DNA of 50,292 nucleotides from Sporosarcina cascadiensis (GCF_009650995.1 NZ_WHVV01000020.1:1-50292); one strand, 5' to 3'. Numbered from the stretch's first letter, positions 34,302 through 43,671 are shown. A program made the numbers and translations. The notes: generated by a model not told the origin, from the letters alone.

Positions 34302-34352
34302 GCAGAAAAATGCCGAATTACGGCACCAAACCGCTGCTCCCTCTGCACCAAA
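34302..34352 (-). repeat. Degenerate 21-bp repeat units (minus orientation)
   Basis: GCAGAAAA (34302), GCACCAAA (34323) and GCACCAAA (34345) follow each other at 21 and 22 bases. On the minus strand these read TTTGGTGC and TTTTCTGC, the same core as the array at 47353-47499. Confidence 0.5.
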
Positions 34353-34557
34353 TGGCCGTTTCCCCGCCCTATTAAAATGAGTTACCCAGTAATCGTAGTT
34401 TATAATGCTTCTTGTATCGTGTCATAACCCTTCACAACCCCTCACATTCCGATCTATTAATTCCAAATAGTCAGTTCCAAAAAACTACCAGGCACTTTGC
34501 GAGTGTTCCTGGATGAAGTATGGTAAACTATACGTCTATCTCCAACACCCAGTCCAT

Positions 34558-34617
34558 GCAGCGGGTTCGTATATGGAAGTTCAGACGGGTTGCTGTATAA
34601 AATCGTTAATTTAAAAG
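34558..34617. repeat. Dispersed structured repeat, copy E2
   Basis: GCAGCGGGTTCGTA, then GAAGTTCAGACGGG and GCTGTATAAAAT, matching E1 at 22071 over about 60 bases. Substitutions preserve the CAGC/GCTG stem and turn a CCGT/ACGG pairing into TCGT/ACGG. It lies 120 bases before the BCCT transporter gene. Confidence 0.5.
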
Positions 34618-34621
34618 TAGT

Positions 34622-34668
34622 CATCCTGCGAGAGTGGTTGAAACGGCAGGATGGTTACTTTTTTTATT
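34622..34668 (+). terminator. Terminator-like hairpin upstream of the BCCT gene
   Basis: CATCCTGC (34622-34629) pairs with GCAGGATG (34646-34653), followed after GTTAC by seven T residues. Together with E2 it could form a transcribed leader that controls the transporter. Confidence 0.55.
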
Positions 34669-34737
34669 TTAGGGGTAAGTTTAGTTGGCACAATTTTTTT
34701 GCTGTAGCTGCGGTAAAGGAAAACTTAGGAGGAAATG

Positions 34738-36279
34738 ATGACGAAAAATTATTGGCATTTTATTAGGGAAAAGGTTGATTGGCCTGTATTTATAGGCAGC
34801 GGTGGGGTGCTAGTGGCATTTGTACTGTTTTCATTCATTAAAGTGGAAGCGGTCAGTAATTTTGTGAACAAGGGATTTGATCTATCCATCCGCTACTTCG
34901 GTGCGTATTGGCAGTTTCTGATGCTGGCTACTTTTGCGGTGGGAGCAGTTTTGGCTGTGTCGAAATATGGCAGGGTTCGTTTAGGCGATGCGTTGAAACC
35001 TGAAATGAGCTATTTCAAATGGGTCGCTGTCATTTTGACAACAGGTCTCGGAGCGGGCGGTGTCTTTTGGGCGGCGGCCGAGCCGATGTATTATTTTCTT
35101 GACGTCCCGCCCATGCATAAAGGGATTGCAGGTGGAACGGAAGCGGCAATTGGGCCGGCGCTGGCGCAAAGTTATATGTCTTGGGGTTTTACAGCATGGT
35201 CGGTGTACGGGGCAGTCAGCGCTATTATCCTGATTTACGCACATAATCACAAAGGAATGCCGCTGAAGCCGAGAACTCTTTTGTATCCGATATTGAAAGA
35301 GCGGATTTTAACGAGCAAATGGGGGACGGCTGCTGATATATTTTGTATCATAGGGGCCGCGGCAGGAACGATCGGGCCGATTGGTTTCCTTGGTCTGCAA
35401 GTCAGTTATGGAGTCAATTCGATTTTCGGAATTTCGGATACATTTTTAACTCAGCTTATCATTATCCTTATCCTTACAGGGGTAGTGCTTGTCTCGACAT
35501 TAACAGGGATAGAAAAAGGGATTCAATTTCTAAGTAAACTGAATGTGAATATGGTGGCGGTCATCGCGGTATTTTTACTGCTGCTGGGTCCCGGCGTATT
35601 TATCGTCAAATCGTTCTTTACCTCTTACGCGACGTATATTAGTGAATTCATCAATATTAGTACGTATCGTGGAGATAATGCGTGGCTCGGCGCCTGGCTA
35701 TTGTTTTTCTTCGGTTGGTTTATCGGGTTCGGTCCGTTGGTCGCTTTGTTTGTAGCCAGGATTTCAAATGGACGGAAAATTCGGGAAATCTTTGTTGTCG
35801 TCGCGATTTTGGCGCCAGTTGCAGCGAATCTCTGGTTTACGATACTCGGGGGTTCAGGGATTTTCTATGAATTGAATAATGAAGGTTCTGTGAGCGGGCC
35901 ATTGGCCGAGGGCGGACTGCCGAGTGCGATTATCGCGATTGCGGAACAAATGCCGCTTGGTGCCATTATGCCTTCCATGTTCTTAATGCTGACCACTTTA
36001 TTTGTTGTCACTACTGTAGATTCGATGTCATATTCTATTTCGATGGCAGTCACAGGAGACGATAATCCGCCCAAAACGATCCGTGTATTTTGGACACTCA
36101 TGATGTCTGCTGTCGCTGCTATCCTGATTAAAATAGGCGGAGGCGGGATCGGCGCCTTGCAGTCATTTGTCGTCATCGCGGCTGTTCCGGTATCGATCCT
36201 GCTGCTGCCGGTGATCTGGTATGCACCAAAAGTGGCCAAAGTATTGGCGATAGAGCAGGGGATTGTTAAAAAGAAATAA
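34738..36279 (+). CDS. BCCT family betaine/choline/carnitine transporter
   Basis: A 513-residue secondary transporter with 12 helices. The BCCT signature is seen in TTGLGAGGVFWAAAEPMYYF (glycine-rich helix 3) and SYMSWGFTAWSVYGA (helix 4), with GWFIGFGPLVALFVARISNG in helix 8. Length is typical. AGGAGG lies 5 bases before the ATG at 34738 and 2 before the one at 34735. It probably imports a trimethylammonium compatible solute with sodium or protons. Gene-upstream DNA has an odd structured repeat, so a riboregulatory leader is possible. Confidence 0.9.
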   Translation: MTKNYWHFIREKVDWPVFIGSGGVLVAFVLFSFIKVEAVSNFVNKGFDLSIRYFGAYWQFLMLATFAVGAVLAVSKYGRVRLGDALKPEMSYFKWVAVILTTGLGAGGVFWAAAEPMYYFLDVPPMHKGIAGGTEAAIGPALAQSYMSWGFTAWSVYGAVSAIILIYAHNHKGMPLKPRTLLYPILKERILTSKWGTAADIFCIIGAAAGTIGPIGFLGLQVSYGVNSIFGISDTFLTQLIIILILTGVVLVSTLTGIEKGIQFLSKLNVNMVAVIAVFLLLLGPGVFIVKSFFTSYATYISEFINISTYRGDNAWLGAWLLFFFGWFIGFGPLVALFVARISNGRKIREIFVVVAILAPVAANLWFTILGGSGIFYELNNEGSVSGPLAEGGLPSAIIAIAEQMPLGAIMPSMFLMLTTLFVVTTVDSMSYSISMAVTGDDNPPKTIRVFWTLMMSAVAAILIKIGGGGIGALQSFVVIAAVPVSILLLPVIWYAPKVAKVLAIEQGIVKKK

Positions 36280-36326
36280 GAGATGACATGGCTGCGAGTC
36301 ATAAGCCGGTCATTTCGCGTCAGAAC

Positions 36327-36369
36327 CATAAACGTCACTCATCATGCAAGTTGATGAGCGGCGTTTATG
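36327..36369 (+). terminator. Hairpin after the BCCT gene
   Basis: CATAAACG with internal TCATCA pairs with TGATGA and CGTTTATG; a weak T-tail follows. Confidence 0.5.
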
Positions 36370-36468
36370 TGTGTTTGGCCGCTTACAGAGCGGCCAGAGA
36401 GTTTTCCGTCACCTCTCTCCCTTTGTGAAATCTAATTCGAATGGCTGGAAAACATCCTGCTCGGAACA

Positions 36469-36513
36469 CAAACACCCCATCTTTGAGTTAGAGCCTCAAA
36501 GATGGGGTGTTTG
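36469..36513. repeat. Very stable hairpin sharing the toxin-locus motif
   Basis: CAAACACCCCATCTTTGAG pairs with CTCAAAGATGGGGTGTTTG (19 bp). Its left arm contains CCCATCTTTGAGTTAG, also found at the 3' end of the toxin gene at 36834. Confidence 0.7.
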
Positions 36514-36555
36514 CGTTGCTTTTGCAACGTGAATCGTGATAATCATGTCATTTAA
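36511..36555 (+). pseudogene. Decayed second copy of the toxin coding end
   Basis: TTGCTTTTGCAAC and AATCGTGATAATCATG, then TCATTTAA, match the toxin gene at 36780-36816 nearly base for base. The order relative to the hairpin is swapped, so this is a rearranged remnant with no reading frame of its own. Confidence 0.6.
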
Positions 36556-36746
36556 ACCGTGATCAAAAATAGCCTGAATTTAGTTATACAAGACATAGGT
36601 TCTATTGGCAAGTTAATAATCTGGAAACTATAAATAAGAACTTACCCTATAGAACAAACATACGTGTGTGTGGTAGAATAGCAGTACAATAGAATAGATA
36701 GCTCAAGGGTGGGTCGGCACACTCCCGCAGGAAAGGGGTGGTGTCT

Positions 36747-36833
36747 ATGTCAGTGTTTGAATCGCTAATGTTCGCAGTTGCATTTGCAACATTAATCGTG
36801 ATAATCCTGTCATTTAATAATAAAAACAAATAA
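36747..36833 (+). CDS. Small hydrophobic type I toxin-like peptide (28 aa)
   Basis: A 28-residue peptide, MSVFESLMFAVAFATLIVII followed by LSFNNKNK, with one membrane helix and a basic end. It matches the pattern of putative holin-like toxins of type I toxin-antitoxin loci (MSVFESL start, single helix). GGAAAGGGGTGG provides a ribosome site. Its mRNA would run to the terminator at 36912-36945, while a divergent promoter at 36967-36995 produces an antisense RNA over the 3' part. An extended -10 (TGGTAGAAT at 36672) could drive it. It is too short for standard gene callers. Confidence 0.75.
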   Translation: MSVFESLMFAVAFATLIVIILSFNNKNK

Positions 36834-36960
36834 CCCATCTTTGAGTTAGCGCTCCGATGGGTTATCTCTCCATTAACAGCCGACCCCCCTAAGGGATCTA
36901 CCTATTGCATTGACCGACCGATCTCGTAAATCGGCGGTCTTTTTATTATATGCAAATCTT
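36817..36960 (-). ncRNA. Candidate antisense antitoxin RNA
   Basis: Begins just after the minus-strand promoter TTGCAA-N17-TATGAT and ends at the hairpin TAACCCATC/GATGGGTTA (36831-36864), which on this strand is followed by TTTGTTTTTATT. It would overlap the 3' end of the toxin mRNA by about 125 bases, the RatA/TxpA-like arrangement of type I systems. Confidence 0.6.
36912..36945 (+). terminator. Terminator of the toxin mRNA
   Basis: GACCGACCGAT pairs with ATCGGCGGTC around CTCGTAA, then TTTTT. Confidence 0.85.
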
Positions 36961-36966
36961 ATATAT

Positions 36967-36995
36967 ATCATACAATGACAAGGTTCCGTTTGCAA
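36967..36995 (-). promoter_or_regulatory. Promoter of the antisense RNA
   Basis: On the minus strand TTGCAA and TATGAT are separated by exactly 17 bases. Confidence 0.55.
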
Positions 36996-37050
36996 TGCTC
37001 AAGCTCTAAAACATCCCAGATCCAGATTATTCTCCCTGTCAGTGAATGAT

Positions 37051-37131
37051 GTGTGAAAAAATTCACAACTATTTTAATAAACATTAATGTTCGAACTTTC
37101 ATATTGGTTTTTTACACAGGTACATGCTGCC
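37051..37131. repeat. Dispersed MITE-like repeat, copy B
   Basis: Left end GTGTGAAAAA, right end TTTTTTACACAGGTAC followed by ATGCTGCC; the interior ATTTTAATAAACATTAATGTT matches copy A. It may have inserted beside a gene now lost: 37131-37201 reads as a fragment (IISRIEKQTESIDWLRKK). Confidence 0.6.
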
Positions 37132-37262
37132 AGTATTCAAGGAAAAATCATTTCTAGGATTGAGAAGCAAACCGAAAGTATTGATTGGCTTCGAAAGAAA
37201 TGAAGAAGAAATAAAGAAATTGTTGGCTATATAGCGTATTGGTCACTGTCGAGACAAGATCA

Positions 37263-37305
37263 TTGCTCTTCCTAATTATAGATGTTACTATAGGGGTATG
37301 GGGTA
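37263..37305 (+). promoter_or_regulatory. csoR promoter and CsoR-type operator
   Basis: TTGCTC and TACTAT are 17 bases apart; ATAGGGGTATGGGGTA follows at 37290. The GGGGTA motif recurs before copZ and copA. Confidence 0.6.
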
Positions 37306-37330
37306 CAAATAAACTCTAAGGAGTGATCGT

Positions 37331-37618
37331 ATGTCTGAATCGACAAAGAAAACTGTCCAGCCGAATAAGCAGCAATTGCTGAATCGATTAAAAAAAATTG
37401 AAGGACAAGTGAGAGGCGTCCATCAAATGATTGAAAATGATCGTTATTGTGTAGACGTTCTCCATCAGATTAGCGCCATTCAATCTGCGATGAATAAGGT
37501 TTCTCTAGCATTATTGGAAGACCATACACATCACTGTGTCGTCAATGCCATAAAAGGGCAAGATGGAGAGGCAGCCATAGAGGAACTTATGAGCGTCATG
37601 AGAACAATGACAAAATAA
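37331..37618 (+). CDS. csoR: Copper-sensing repressor CsoR
   Basis: A 95-residue all-helical repressor. The copper ligands fit the Cys-His-Cys pattern: Cys in NDRYCVDVLHQI, then His and Cys in EDHTHHCVVNA. NRLKKIEGQVRGVHQMI is the family's DNA-binding helix. It should repress itself and copZ-copA until Cu(I) binds. The ATG follows AAGGAGTGATCGT. The following gene is copZ, 76 bases downstream. Confidence 0.95.
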   Translation: MSESTKKTVQPNKQQLLNRLKKIEGQVRGVHQMIENDRYCVDVLHQISAIQSAMNKVSLALLEDHTHHCVVNAIKGQDGEAAIEELMSVMRTMTK

Positions 37619-37632
37619 GTACAGCACTCCAC

Positions 37633-37662
37633 TTGACATACCGGTATGGGGTATAATATATT
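37633..37662 (+). promoter_or_regulatory. copZ promoter overlapping a CsoR-type operator
   Basis: TTGACA and TATATT are 18 bases apart, and ATACCGGTATGGGGTAT (37638-37654) occupies the spacer. Confidence 0.65.
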
Positions 37663-37694
37663 GTAACTAACAACAAAATAGGAGGTTTTTCATT

Positions 37695-37895
37695 ATGAAA
37701 GAAGTATTAAAAGTAGAAGGTATGTCTTGCGGTCATTGCGTGAATTCAATCGAGTCGAGCGTTGGTGAACTAAAAGGTGTTTCTTCAGTTAAAGTCGACC
37801 TTGCAGGCAATGAAGTAACAGTGGAGTTCGATAACGAAGAAACGTTAAATCAAATTAAGGAAACAATTGAAGACCAAGGCTATGAAGTTGCTTAA
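37695..37895 (+). CDS. copZ: Copper chaperone CopZ
   Basis: A 66-residue heavy-metal-associated domain protein with ligand motif GMSCGHC near residue 10 and the usual beta-alpha-beta-beta-alpha-beta pattern ending DQGYEVA. It carries Cu(I) to CopA and CsoR. It starts behind AGGAGG. Confidence 0.95.
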   Translation: MKEVLKVEGMSCGHCVNSIESSVGELKGVSSVKVDLAGNEVTVEFDNEETLNQIKETIEDQGYEVA

Positions 37896-37931
37896 ATAAC
37901 AATGACAGAGCGTCTTCCGCTTACACCACGT

Positions 37932-38005
37932 GGGGGTATAAAGCGGCTGAGAAGTGATTATACATCTATCGTATAATTCTTCTTTTTTCAAAAATTTATA
38001 CCCCC
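37932..38005 (+). promoter_or_regulatory. Nested hairpin region between copZ and copA
   Basis: GGGGGTATAAA (37932-37942) is exactly complementary to TTTATACCCCC (37995-38005). Inside lies ATTATAC-N7-GTATAAT with GAAG/CTTC flanks and TTTTTT, a normal terminator. The outer arms also contain CsoR-like GGGGTAT cores, so the region could be an attenuator setting the copZ:copA ratio or paired operators. Confidence 0.55.
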
Positions 38006-38027
38006 GCCGAGTATTGGAGGGTTACAA

Positions 38028-40439
38028 ATGGCAACTGCAGAAAAAACATTGAAGATCAATGGAATGACATGTGCAGCGTGTGCAAACCGTATTGAAAAAG
38101 GGTTATCTAAAATTGAAGGTGTTGAAAAGGCGAATGTCAATTTTGCTTTGGAGAATTCAACCATCATATACGATCCTGAACAAACAAATGTCGAAGATTT
38201 TAAGGCGCGTATCGAAAAGTTAGGATACGCAGTGATTCAAGATAAAGTTGAATTCGATATTTCTGGTATGACGTGTGCGGCATGTGCGACAAAAATCGAA
38301 AAGCGAATTAATAAAATGGATGGCGTTTCAAGCGCTTCAGTTAATTTTGCGCTAGAGACTTTGACAGCTAATTATGATAGCAGCCAGACTAGCCCAAATG
38401 AAATGATTGTCAATGTGAAGAAGATGGGATATGAATTGATTCCCAAAACAGATGGCAAAGATAAGATGGATCATAAAGAGCAGGAAATCAAAAAGCAGAC
38501 ACGGAAATTCATTTTCTCCGCAATTCTGACTTTGCCGCTGCTGTGGACAATGGTTGCACATTTCGAGTTCACGTCTTTTATTTATTTACCAGAATTCCTT
38601 ATGAATCCCTGGGTACAGCTTGCTTTGGCTACACCTGTTCAATTCATAGTCGGTGCGCAGTTTTATAAAGCGGCTTATAATGCTTTGCGAAGTAAAAGCG
38701 CTAATATGGATGTATTAGTAGCGCTTGGAACTAGTGCCGCTTATTTCTACAGTCTCTTTTTATCAGTTGAATGGGCGAATACCGGCAGTGTTGGCGAGCC
38801 GGAACTTTATTTTGAGGCATCTGCAGTCATCATCACGCTCATTTTGCTTGGTAAATTATTTGAAGTTCGAGCAAAAGGAAAAACGAGCCAGGCGATTCAA
38901 AAGTTACTTGGTTTACAAGCAAAAACCGCACGTGTATTGAAAGACGGGATTGAACAGGAAGTTCCGATTGAAGAGGTAGTGGCAGGGGATATCATCTTAG
39001 TAAAACCGGGTGAAAAGATTCCTGTCGACGGTGAAATCGTTGCAGGCGAATCAGCAATCGATGAATCGATGATTACCGGGGAAAGTATCCCTGTAGATAA
39101 AGTGGTCGGAAACCCTGTAATTGGCGCGACAATCAATAAAAACGGGTCGCTGCAGATTAAAGCGACAAAAGTTGGAAGAGACAGTGCGTTATCACAAATT
39201 GTCAAAGTCGTTGAAGAAGCGCAAGGTTCAAAAGCGGATATTCAGCGTTTGGCAGATAGGATCTCTGGTATCTTTGTTCCGATTGTAGTCGGCATCGCGA
39301 TAGTGACATTCTTCACTTGGTATTTTGTCGTAACACCGGGAGATTTCAGATCATCTCTCATCCCGACCATTTCGATTCTCGTCATTGCATGTCCATGTGC
39401 ACTCGGTCTGGCAACCCCTACTTCCATTATGGCAGGATCAGGGAGAGCAGCAGAAATGGGTATGCTTTTCAAAGGCGGCGAACACCTGGAAAATACCCGT
39501 TCAATTGACACCGTTGTATTGGACAAAACAGGTACAGTGACGAAAGGCGAGCCTGCATTGACAGACGTTATCGTGGCTGAAGGATTTGTGGAACGGAATG
39601 TCTTGGAATTGGTCGCCTCCGCTGAAAATCAATCCGAGCATCCATTAGCACAGGCGATTGTAACGGGCGTTAGAGAAAAAGGAATTGATTTGATCGAACC
39701 GACAACATTTAACGCGCTCCCCGGCTACGGAATTGAAGCGGAAGTTGCCGGAAAGCATGTACTTGCTGGAACAAGAAAACTCATGCGAAGCAGGGACATC
39801 GCTCTTCAAAACATTGAATCCACTATGGAGAGTATGGAGAGTGAAGGAAAAACAGCGATGCTCGTGGCAGTCGATGGGAAGCTTGCGGGTGTCGTGGCAG
39901 TAGCAGATACGGTAAAAGAAACATCTAAAAAAGCAATTGAACGAATGGCAGCCCTTGGATTGGATGTCATTATGCTGACGGGAGACAACCAGCATACTGC
40001 CGAAGCAATTGGACGGCAAGTTGGTTTGAGTCATGTCATTGCGGAGGTTCTTCCTGAACAAAAGAGCGAGGAAATTAAGAAGTTGCAAGCACAAGGCAAA
40101 AAAGTGGCGATGGTCGGTGACGGCATTAACGATGCCCCGGCACTAGCCCTTGCGGATATCGGAATGGCGATCGGTACAGGAACAGATATCGCAATAGAAG
40201 CAGCAGATATAACGCTCATGCGCGGCGATTTAAACAGTGTGGCAGATGCCATTATTATGAGCCGGAAAACTATGCGCAATATCAAACAAAACCTATTTTT
40301 TGCTTTTTTCTACAATACAATCGGAATTCCAATTGCAGCTCTTGGCTTGTTAGCCCCTTGGGTAGCTGGGGCAGCAATGGCATTCAGTTCAGTGTCTGTC
40401 GTTTTGAATGCGCTGAGACTGCAGCGGGTTAAACTTTGA
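38028..40439 (+). CDS. copA: Copper-exporting P-type ATPase CopA
   Basis: An 803-residue P1B-type ATPase. Two N-terminal metal-binding domains carry GMTCAACAN and GMTCAACAT motifs (near residues 13 and 81). Eight helices follow; helix 6 holds the CPC motif in [15 protein letters not shown], the phosphorylation site is [10 protein letters not shown], the ATP-binding HP dipeptide is in SEHPLAQAI, and the hinge is [13 protein letters not shown]. The TGES motif of the actuator domain is [11 protein letters not shown]. It pumps Cu(I) out of the cytoplasm with CopZ delivering the ion. The ATG follows GGAGGG. Confidence 0.96.
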   Translation: MATAEKTLKINGMTCAACANRIEKGLSKIEGVEKANVNFALENSTIIYDPEQTNVEDFKARIEKLGYAVIQDKVEFDISGMTCAACATKIEKRINKMDGVSSASVNFALETLTANYDSSQTSPNEMIVNVKKMGYELIPKTDGKDKMDHKEQEIKKQTRKFIFSAILTLPLLWTMVAHFEFTSFIYLPEFLMNPWVQLALATPVQFIVGAQFYKAAYNALRSKSANMDVLVALGTSAAYFYSLFLSVEWANTGSVGEPELYFEASAVIITLILLGKLFEVRAKGKTSQAIQKLLGLQAKTARVLKDGIEQEVPIEEVVAGDIILVKPGEKIPVDGEIVAGESAIDESMITGESIPVDKVVGNPVIGATINKNGSLQIKATKVGRDSALSQIVKVVEEAQGSKADIQRLADRISGIFVPIVVGIAIVTFFTWYFVVTPGDFRSSLIPTISILVIACPCALGLATPTSIMAGSGRAAEMGMLFKGGEHLENTRSIDTVVLDKTGTVTKGEPALTDVIVAEGFVERNVLELVASAENQSEHPLAQAIVTGVREKGIDLIEPTTFNALPGYGIEAEVAGKHVLAGTRKLMRSRDIALQNIESTMESMESEGKTAMLVAVDGKLAGVVAVADTVKETSKKAIERMAALGLDVIMLTGDNQHTAEAIGRQVGLSHVIAEVLPEQKSEEIKKLQAQGKKVAMVGDGINDAPALALADIGMAIGTGTDIAIEAADITLMRGDLNSVADAIIMSRKTMRNIKQNLFFAFFYNTIGIPIAALGLLAPWVAGAAMAFSSVSVVLNALRLQRVKL

Positions 40440-40451
40440 ATAGATCACTGA

Positions 40452-41126
<675 letters not shown>

Positions 41127-41291
41127 CCACGTACTGGGTCTGTTCTCAATATAGCCGCACAAGTGAATAGCATCCATCATTACTCGTTAATATTGTTACA
41201 GGTTCCTATCGCATGTATCGGTCTTCTGACTTTCGGGGATTTGATACATGTTTTTTATAATTTTCTATGCTTGCTTGAAAAGCTTCCGTTA

Positions 41292-41335
41292 TTGACAAGT
41301 CTGCGCTGCAAGGAATATAATAGACCGGTTGCTAT
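41292..41335 (+). promoter_or_regulatory. lmrAB promoter and LmrA-type operator
   Basis: TTGACA and TATAAT are 18 bases apart; ATAGACCGGTTGCTAT (41320-41335) covers the start of transcription and resembles the boxes bound by LmrA/YxaF-type repressors. Confidence 0.65.
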
Positions 41336-41355
41336 AATTGTAAGGAGTGACTTAT

Positions 41356-41925
41356 GTGACAGCAAATAATTCTAAAAATATCCTGATAGAAGCGGCTTCC
41401 CGGCTTTTTCGAATACGCGGATATGATGGTGTAGGGATAAATGACATTATTAAGGAGAGTGGGATTCCGAAAGGTTCGCTTTATCATTACTTTCCAAAAG
41501 GAAAAGAAGATTTAGCCATTGAGGCGATTCATCATACAAAAAAAATTGTAATTACCGAAATTCAAGAGGTATTTGAAAAATATGAAGATCCTATAAAAGC
41601 ATTTCAGGCTCATATATATCAATTATCTGAAGATATTTTACAGGATGATCATTATATAGGTCTGCCAATTGGAACGATCGCGGGCGAAAAACATTCAACA
41701 AGCGAGCCTATTAGAATGACTTGTCAATTAGCTTTTGAACATTTCCAATTAATTTATAAAAATAAATTACTTGAGGCTGGTTACAGTGAGAGACAGTCAA
41801 AGGATTTAAGTATAGTGATTAACGCTTTACTGGAAGGTGGTATTATTTTATCTGAAACATTGAAAAGTGAAAATCCTCTTCAAGTTATTGCGGAACAGAT
41901 CCCAGCAGTATTAAGAAAAAAGTAA
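41356..41925 (+). CDS. lmrA: TetR family repressor, LmrA/YxaF-like
   Basis: A 189-residue TetR protein. The helix-turn-helix is GVGINDIIKESGIPKGSLYH followed by YFPKGKEDLAIEAI, characteristic of the LmrA/YxaF group. The GTG at 41356 lies 8 bases after AAGGAG. The MFS gene follows after 37 bases. It should repress both genes until an antibiotic-like ligand binds. Confidence 0.9.
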   Translation: MTANNSKNILIEAASRLFRIRGYDGVGINDIIKESGIPKGSLYHYFPKGKEDLAIEAIHHTKKIVITEIQEVFEKYEDPIKAFQAHIYQLSEDILQDDHYIGLPIGTIAGEKHSTSEPIRMTCQLAFEHFQLIYKNKLLEAGYSERQSKDLSIVINALLEGGIILSETLKSENPLQVIAEQIPAVLRKK

Positions 41926-41962
41926 GTTATATAAATTTAAGTTAGTAATCGGAGGACTTTTC

Positions 41963-43393
41963 ATGACAACAATTGGAGTACAACAAGAAAAACAAATAAT
42001 CAAAACGAACCTGATTTTGATTTCATTTTTAATAGCAGGGTTCATAGGATTATTTAGTGAGACAGCCTTAAATATGGCGCTTAAAGATTTAATAGAAGTA
42101 TTTCAAGTTGGCTCTTCTACAGTGCAATGGCTGACAACGGGTTATTTATTGACTTTGGGGATACTAGTTCCTATTTCAGGTCTCTTAATCCAGTGGTTTA
42201 CTACTCGTCAATTATTCATTACCTCGTTACTGTTCTCCATTGTCGGAACACTAATTGCAGCACTGGCGCCAAGTTTTGGCATATTACTGCTGGCACGTGT
42301 GGTTCAGGCAATCGGCACCAGCTTATTGCTGCCTCTTATGTTTAATACCATTTTGGTGATTTACCCAGTTCACAAAAGGGGAGCAACTATGGGATTAATG
42401 GGATTGGTTATCATGTTCGCACCCGCGATTGGACCCACGATGTCTGGTTTAATTATTGAATATCTAAGCTGGCATTGGATTTTCTGGATCTCCTTACCGT
42501 TTTTTGTCATTGCATTGCTGTTTGGTATGAAATATATGCAAAATGTCTCTACTATTACTAAGCCTAAAATTGATGTTCTTTCCATTATTTTATCGACTAT
42601 CGGTTTTGGCGGAATAGTCTATGGCTTCAGTAGTGCAGGCGAAAATGGATGGGGCAGTATGATTGTTATTTCTACTATTGCCATAGGTGTTGCCGCGCTT
42701 GTTCTATTCTCTATCCGGCAATTTAAAATGAGTACACCGATGCTGGATCTGCGCGTATTTAAATATCCCATGTTTACTTTAGGGTTATTGTCCGTGTTTA
42801 TCACATTTATGATTATTTTGTCTTCTATGATTCTTTTACCGTTATACTTACAGACAGGACTGGCATTAACTGCATTCGCAGCAGGGCTGGTACTTTTACC
42901 GGGCGGTGTACTGAATGGTATTATGTCTCCGATAACGGGAAGAATATTTGACAGATACGGACCAAGAGGATTGGTTCTTCCCGGGTTTATTCTTATGATT
43001 ATTATGTTATGGAATTTATCAAACGTCACAACGGAAACGTCTATTATTATGGTGATCACGATGCACACCATACTTATGGTTGGTGTGTCTATGGTAATGA
43101 TGCCAGCGCAGACGAATGGGTTGAATCAGCTGCCCAAAAACCTTTATCCAGACGGAACTGCTTTAATGAACACACTGCAGCAAGTATCCGGAGCCATTGG
43201 AACTGCTGTTGCTATTACGATTATGTCAGCTTCTCAGAGTACTTATATGGAGAGCGTAAAAGACCCATTAGACCCATCGGTAATCGGTGCGTCATTAACT
43301 GCCGGGGTGCAAGACGCCTTTATTTTTGGTCTGGTGATTGCTGTCATAGGTCTGATTATGTCATTCTTTATTAAATCATCGACTGTTAGATAA
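41963..43393 (+). CDS. lmrB: MFS multidrug exporter, LmrB-like (DHA2, 14 helices)
   Basis: A 476-residue drug:proton antiporter with 14 hydrophobic helices. Helix 1 is followed by ETALNMALKDLIEVFQV, then the family pattern VQWLTTGYLLTLGILVPISG, motif A-like WFTTRQLF and antiporter motif C in MFAPAIGPTMSGLI. Sequence and gene order match LmrB of Bacillus subtilis, which gives lincomycin and puromycin resistance when derepressed. The start follows CGGAGGAC. Confidence 0.92.
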   Translation: MTTIGVQQEKQIIKTNLILISFLIAGFIGLFSETALNMALKDLIEVFQVGSSTVQWLTTGYLLTLGILVPISGLLIQWFTTRQLFITSLLFSIVGTLIAALAPSFGILLLARVVQAIGTSLLLPLMFNTILVIYPVHKRGATMGLMGLVIMFAPAIGPTMSGLIIEYLSWHWIFWISLPFFVIALLFGMKYMQNVSTITKPKIDVLSIILSTIGFGGIVYGFSSAGENGWGSMIVISTIAIGVAALVLFSIRQFKMSTPMLDLRVFKYPMFTLGLLSVFITFMIILSSMILLPLYLQTGLALTAFAAGLVLLPGGVLNGIMSPITGRIFDRYGPRGLVLPGFILMIIMLWNLSNVTTETSIIMVITMHTILMVGVSMVMMPAQTNGLNQLPKNLYPDGTALMNTLQQVSGAIGTAVAITIMSASQSTYMESVKDPLDPSVIGASLTAGVQDAFIFGLVIAVIGLIMSFFIKSSTVR

Positions 43394-43451
43394 GTGTAAT
43401 CATATAAAGAATTGATTTGGTTTAACATTCACAACGAATGCTTTAGAGATA

Positions 43452-43671
43452 TATCTACCGTATTATACGCCTGTTTTGGCAAATACCGGTTCTATTTTCG
43501 TTAATACCGAGGTGCCGGAGAAAAAGGTTTATCCATGCCGTCTTCTATTGCGGATTTGACGAAGCCGGAATTTAAAGGACTCGTGTCCATTCCAAATATA
43601 ATGGATTCTTCAACAGGCTGATTATTAGTGCAAGCTATAGTTTCACTATACGGAGAAAAAGTCATAGAATA
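43452..43671 (+). pseudogene. Fragment of an ABC transporter substrate-binding protein
   Basis: Two frames together read TPVLANTGSIFVNTEV, then PSSIADLTKPEFKGLVSIPN and MDSSTG-stop-LLVQAIVSLYGEK. This fits the middle of an iron/phosphonate-type periplasmic-fold binding protein, where STGW is expected; the tryptophan codon has become TGA (43609 region) and a frameshift separates the first two parts. Both ends of the gene are missing. Confidence 0.6.

Larger units (their letters stand above)
34025..34737. other. 700-base intergenic region, repeat-rich
   Basis: No gene is visible. It contains a nested inverted repeat (34110-34163), degenerate units of the 21-bp repeat on the minus strand (34302-34352), a CCAGG/CCTGG hairpin (34488-34512), the structured repeat E2 (34558-34617) and a terminator-like hairpin (34622-34668). 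The part 34110-34380 is more G/C-rich than its surroundings. Confidence 0.6.

Noticed and set aside
34298..34380. Possible CRISPR array
   Set aside because: Units are contiguous and degenerate without conserved repeat plus unique spacer structure, and no cas genes are present. The same holds for 47199-47499.
36344..36532. 62-codon plus-strand frame
   Set aside because: It spans the stable hairpin at 36469-36513 and lacks a ribosome site.
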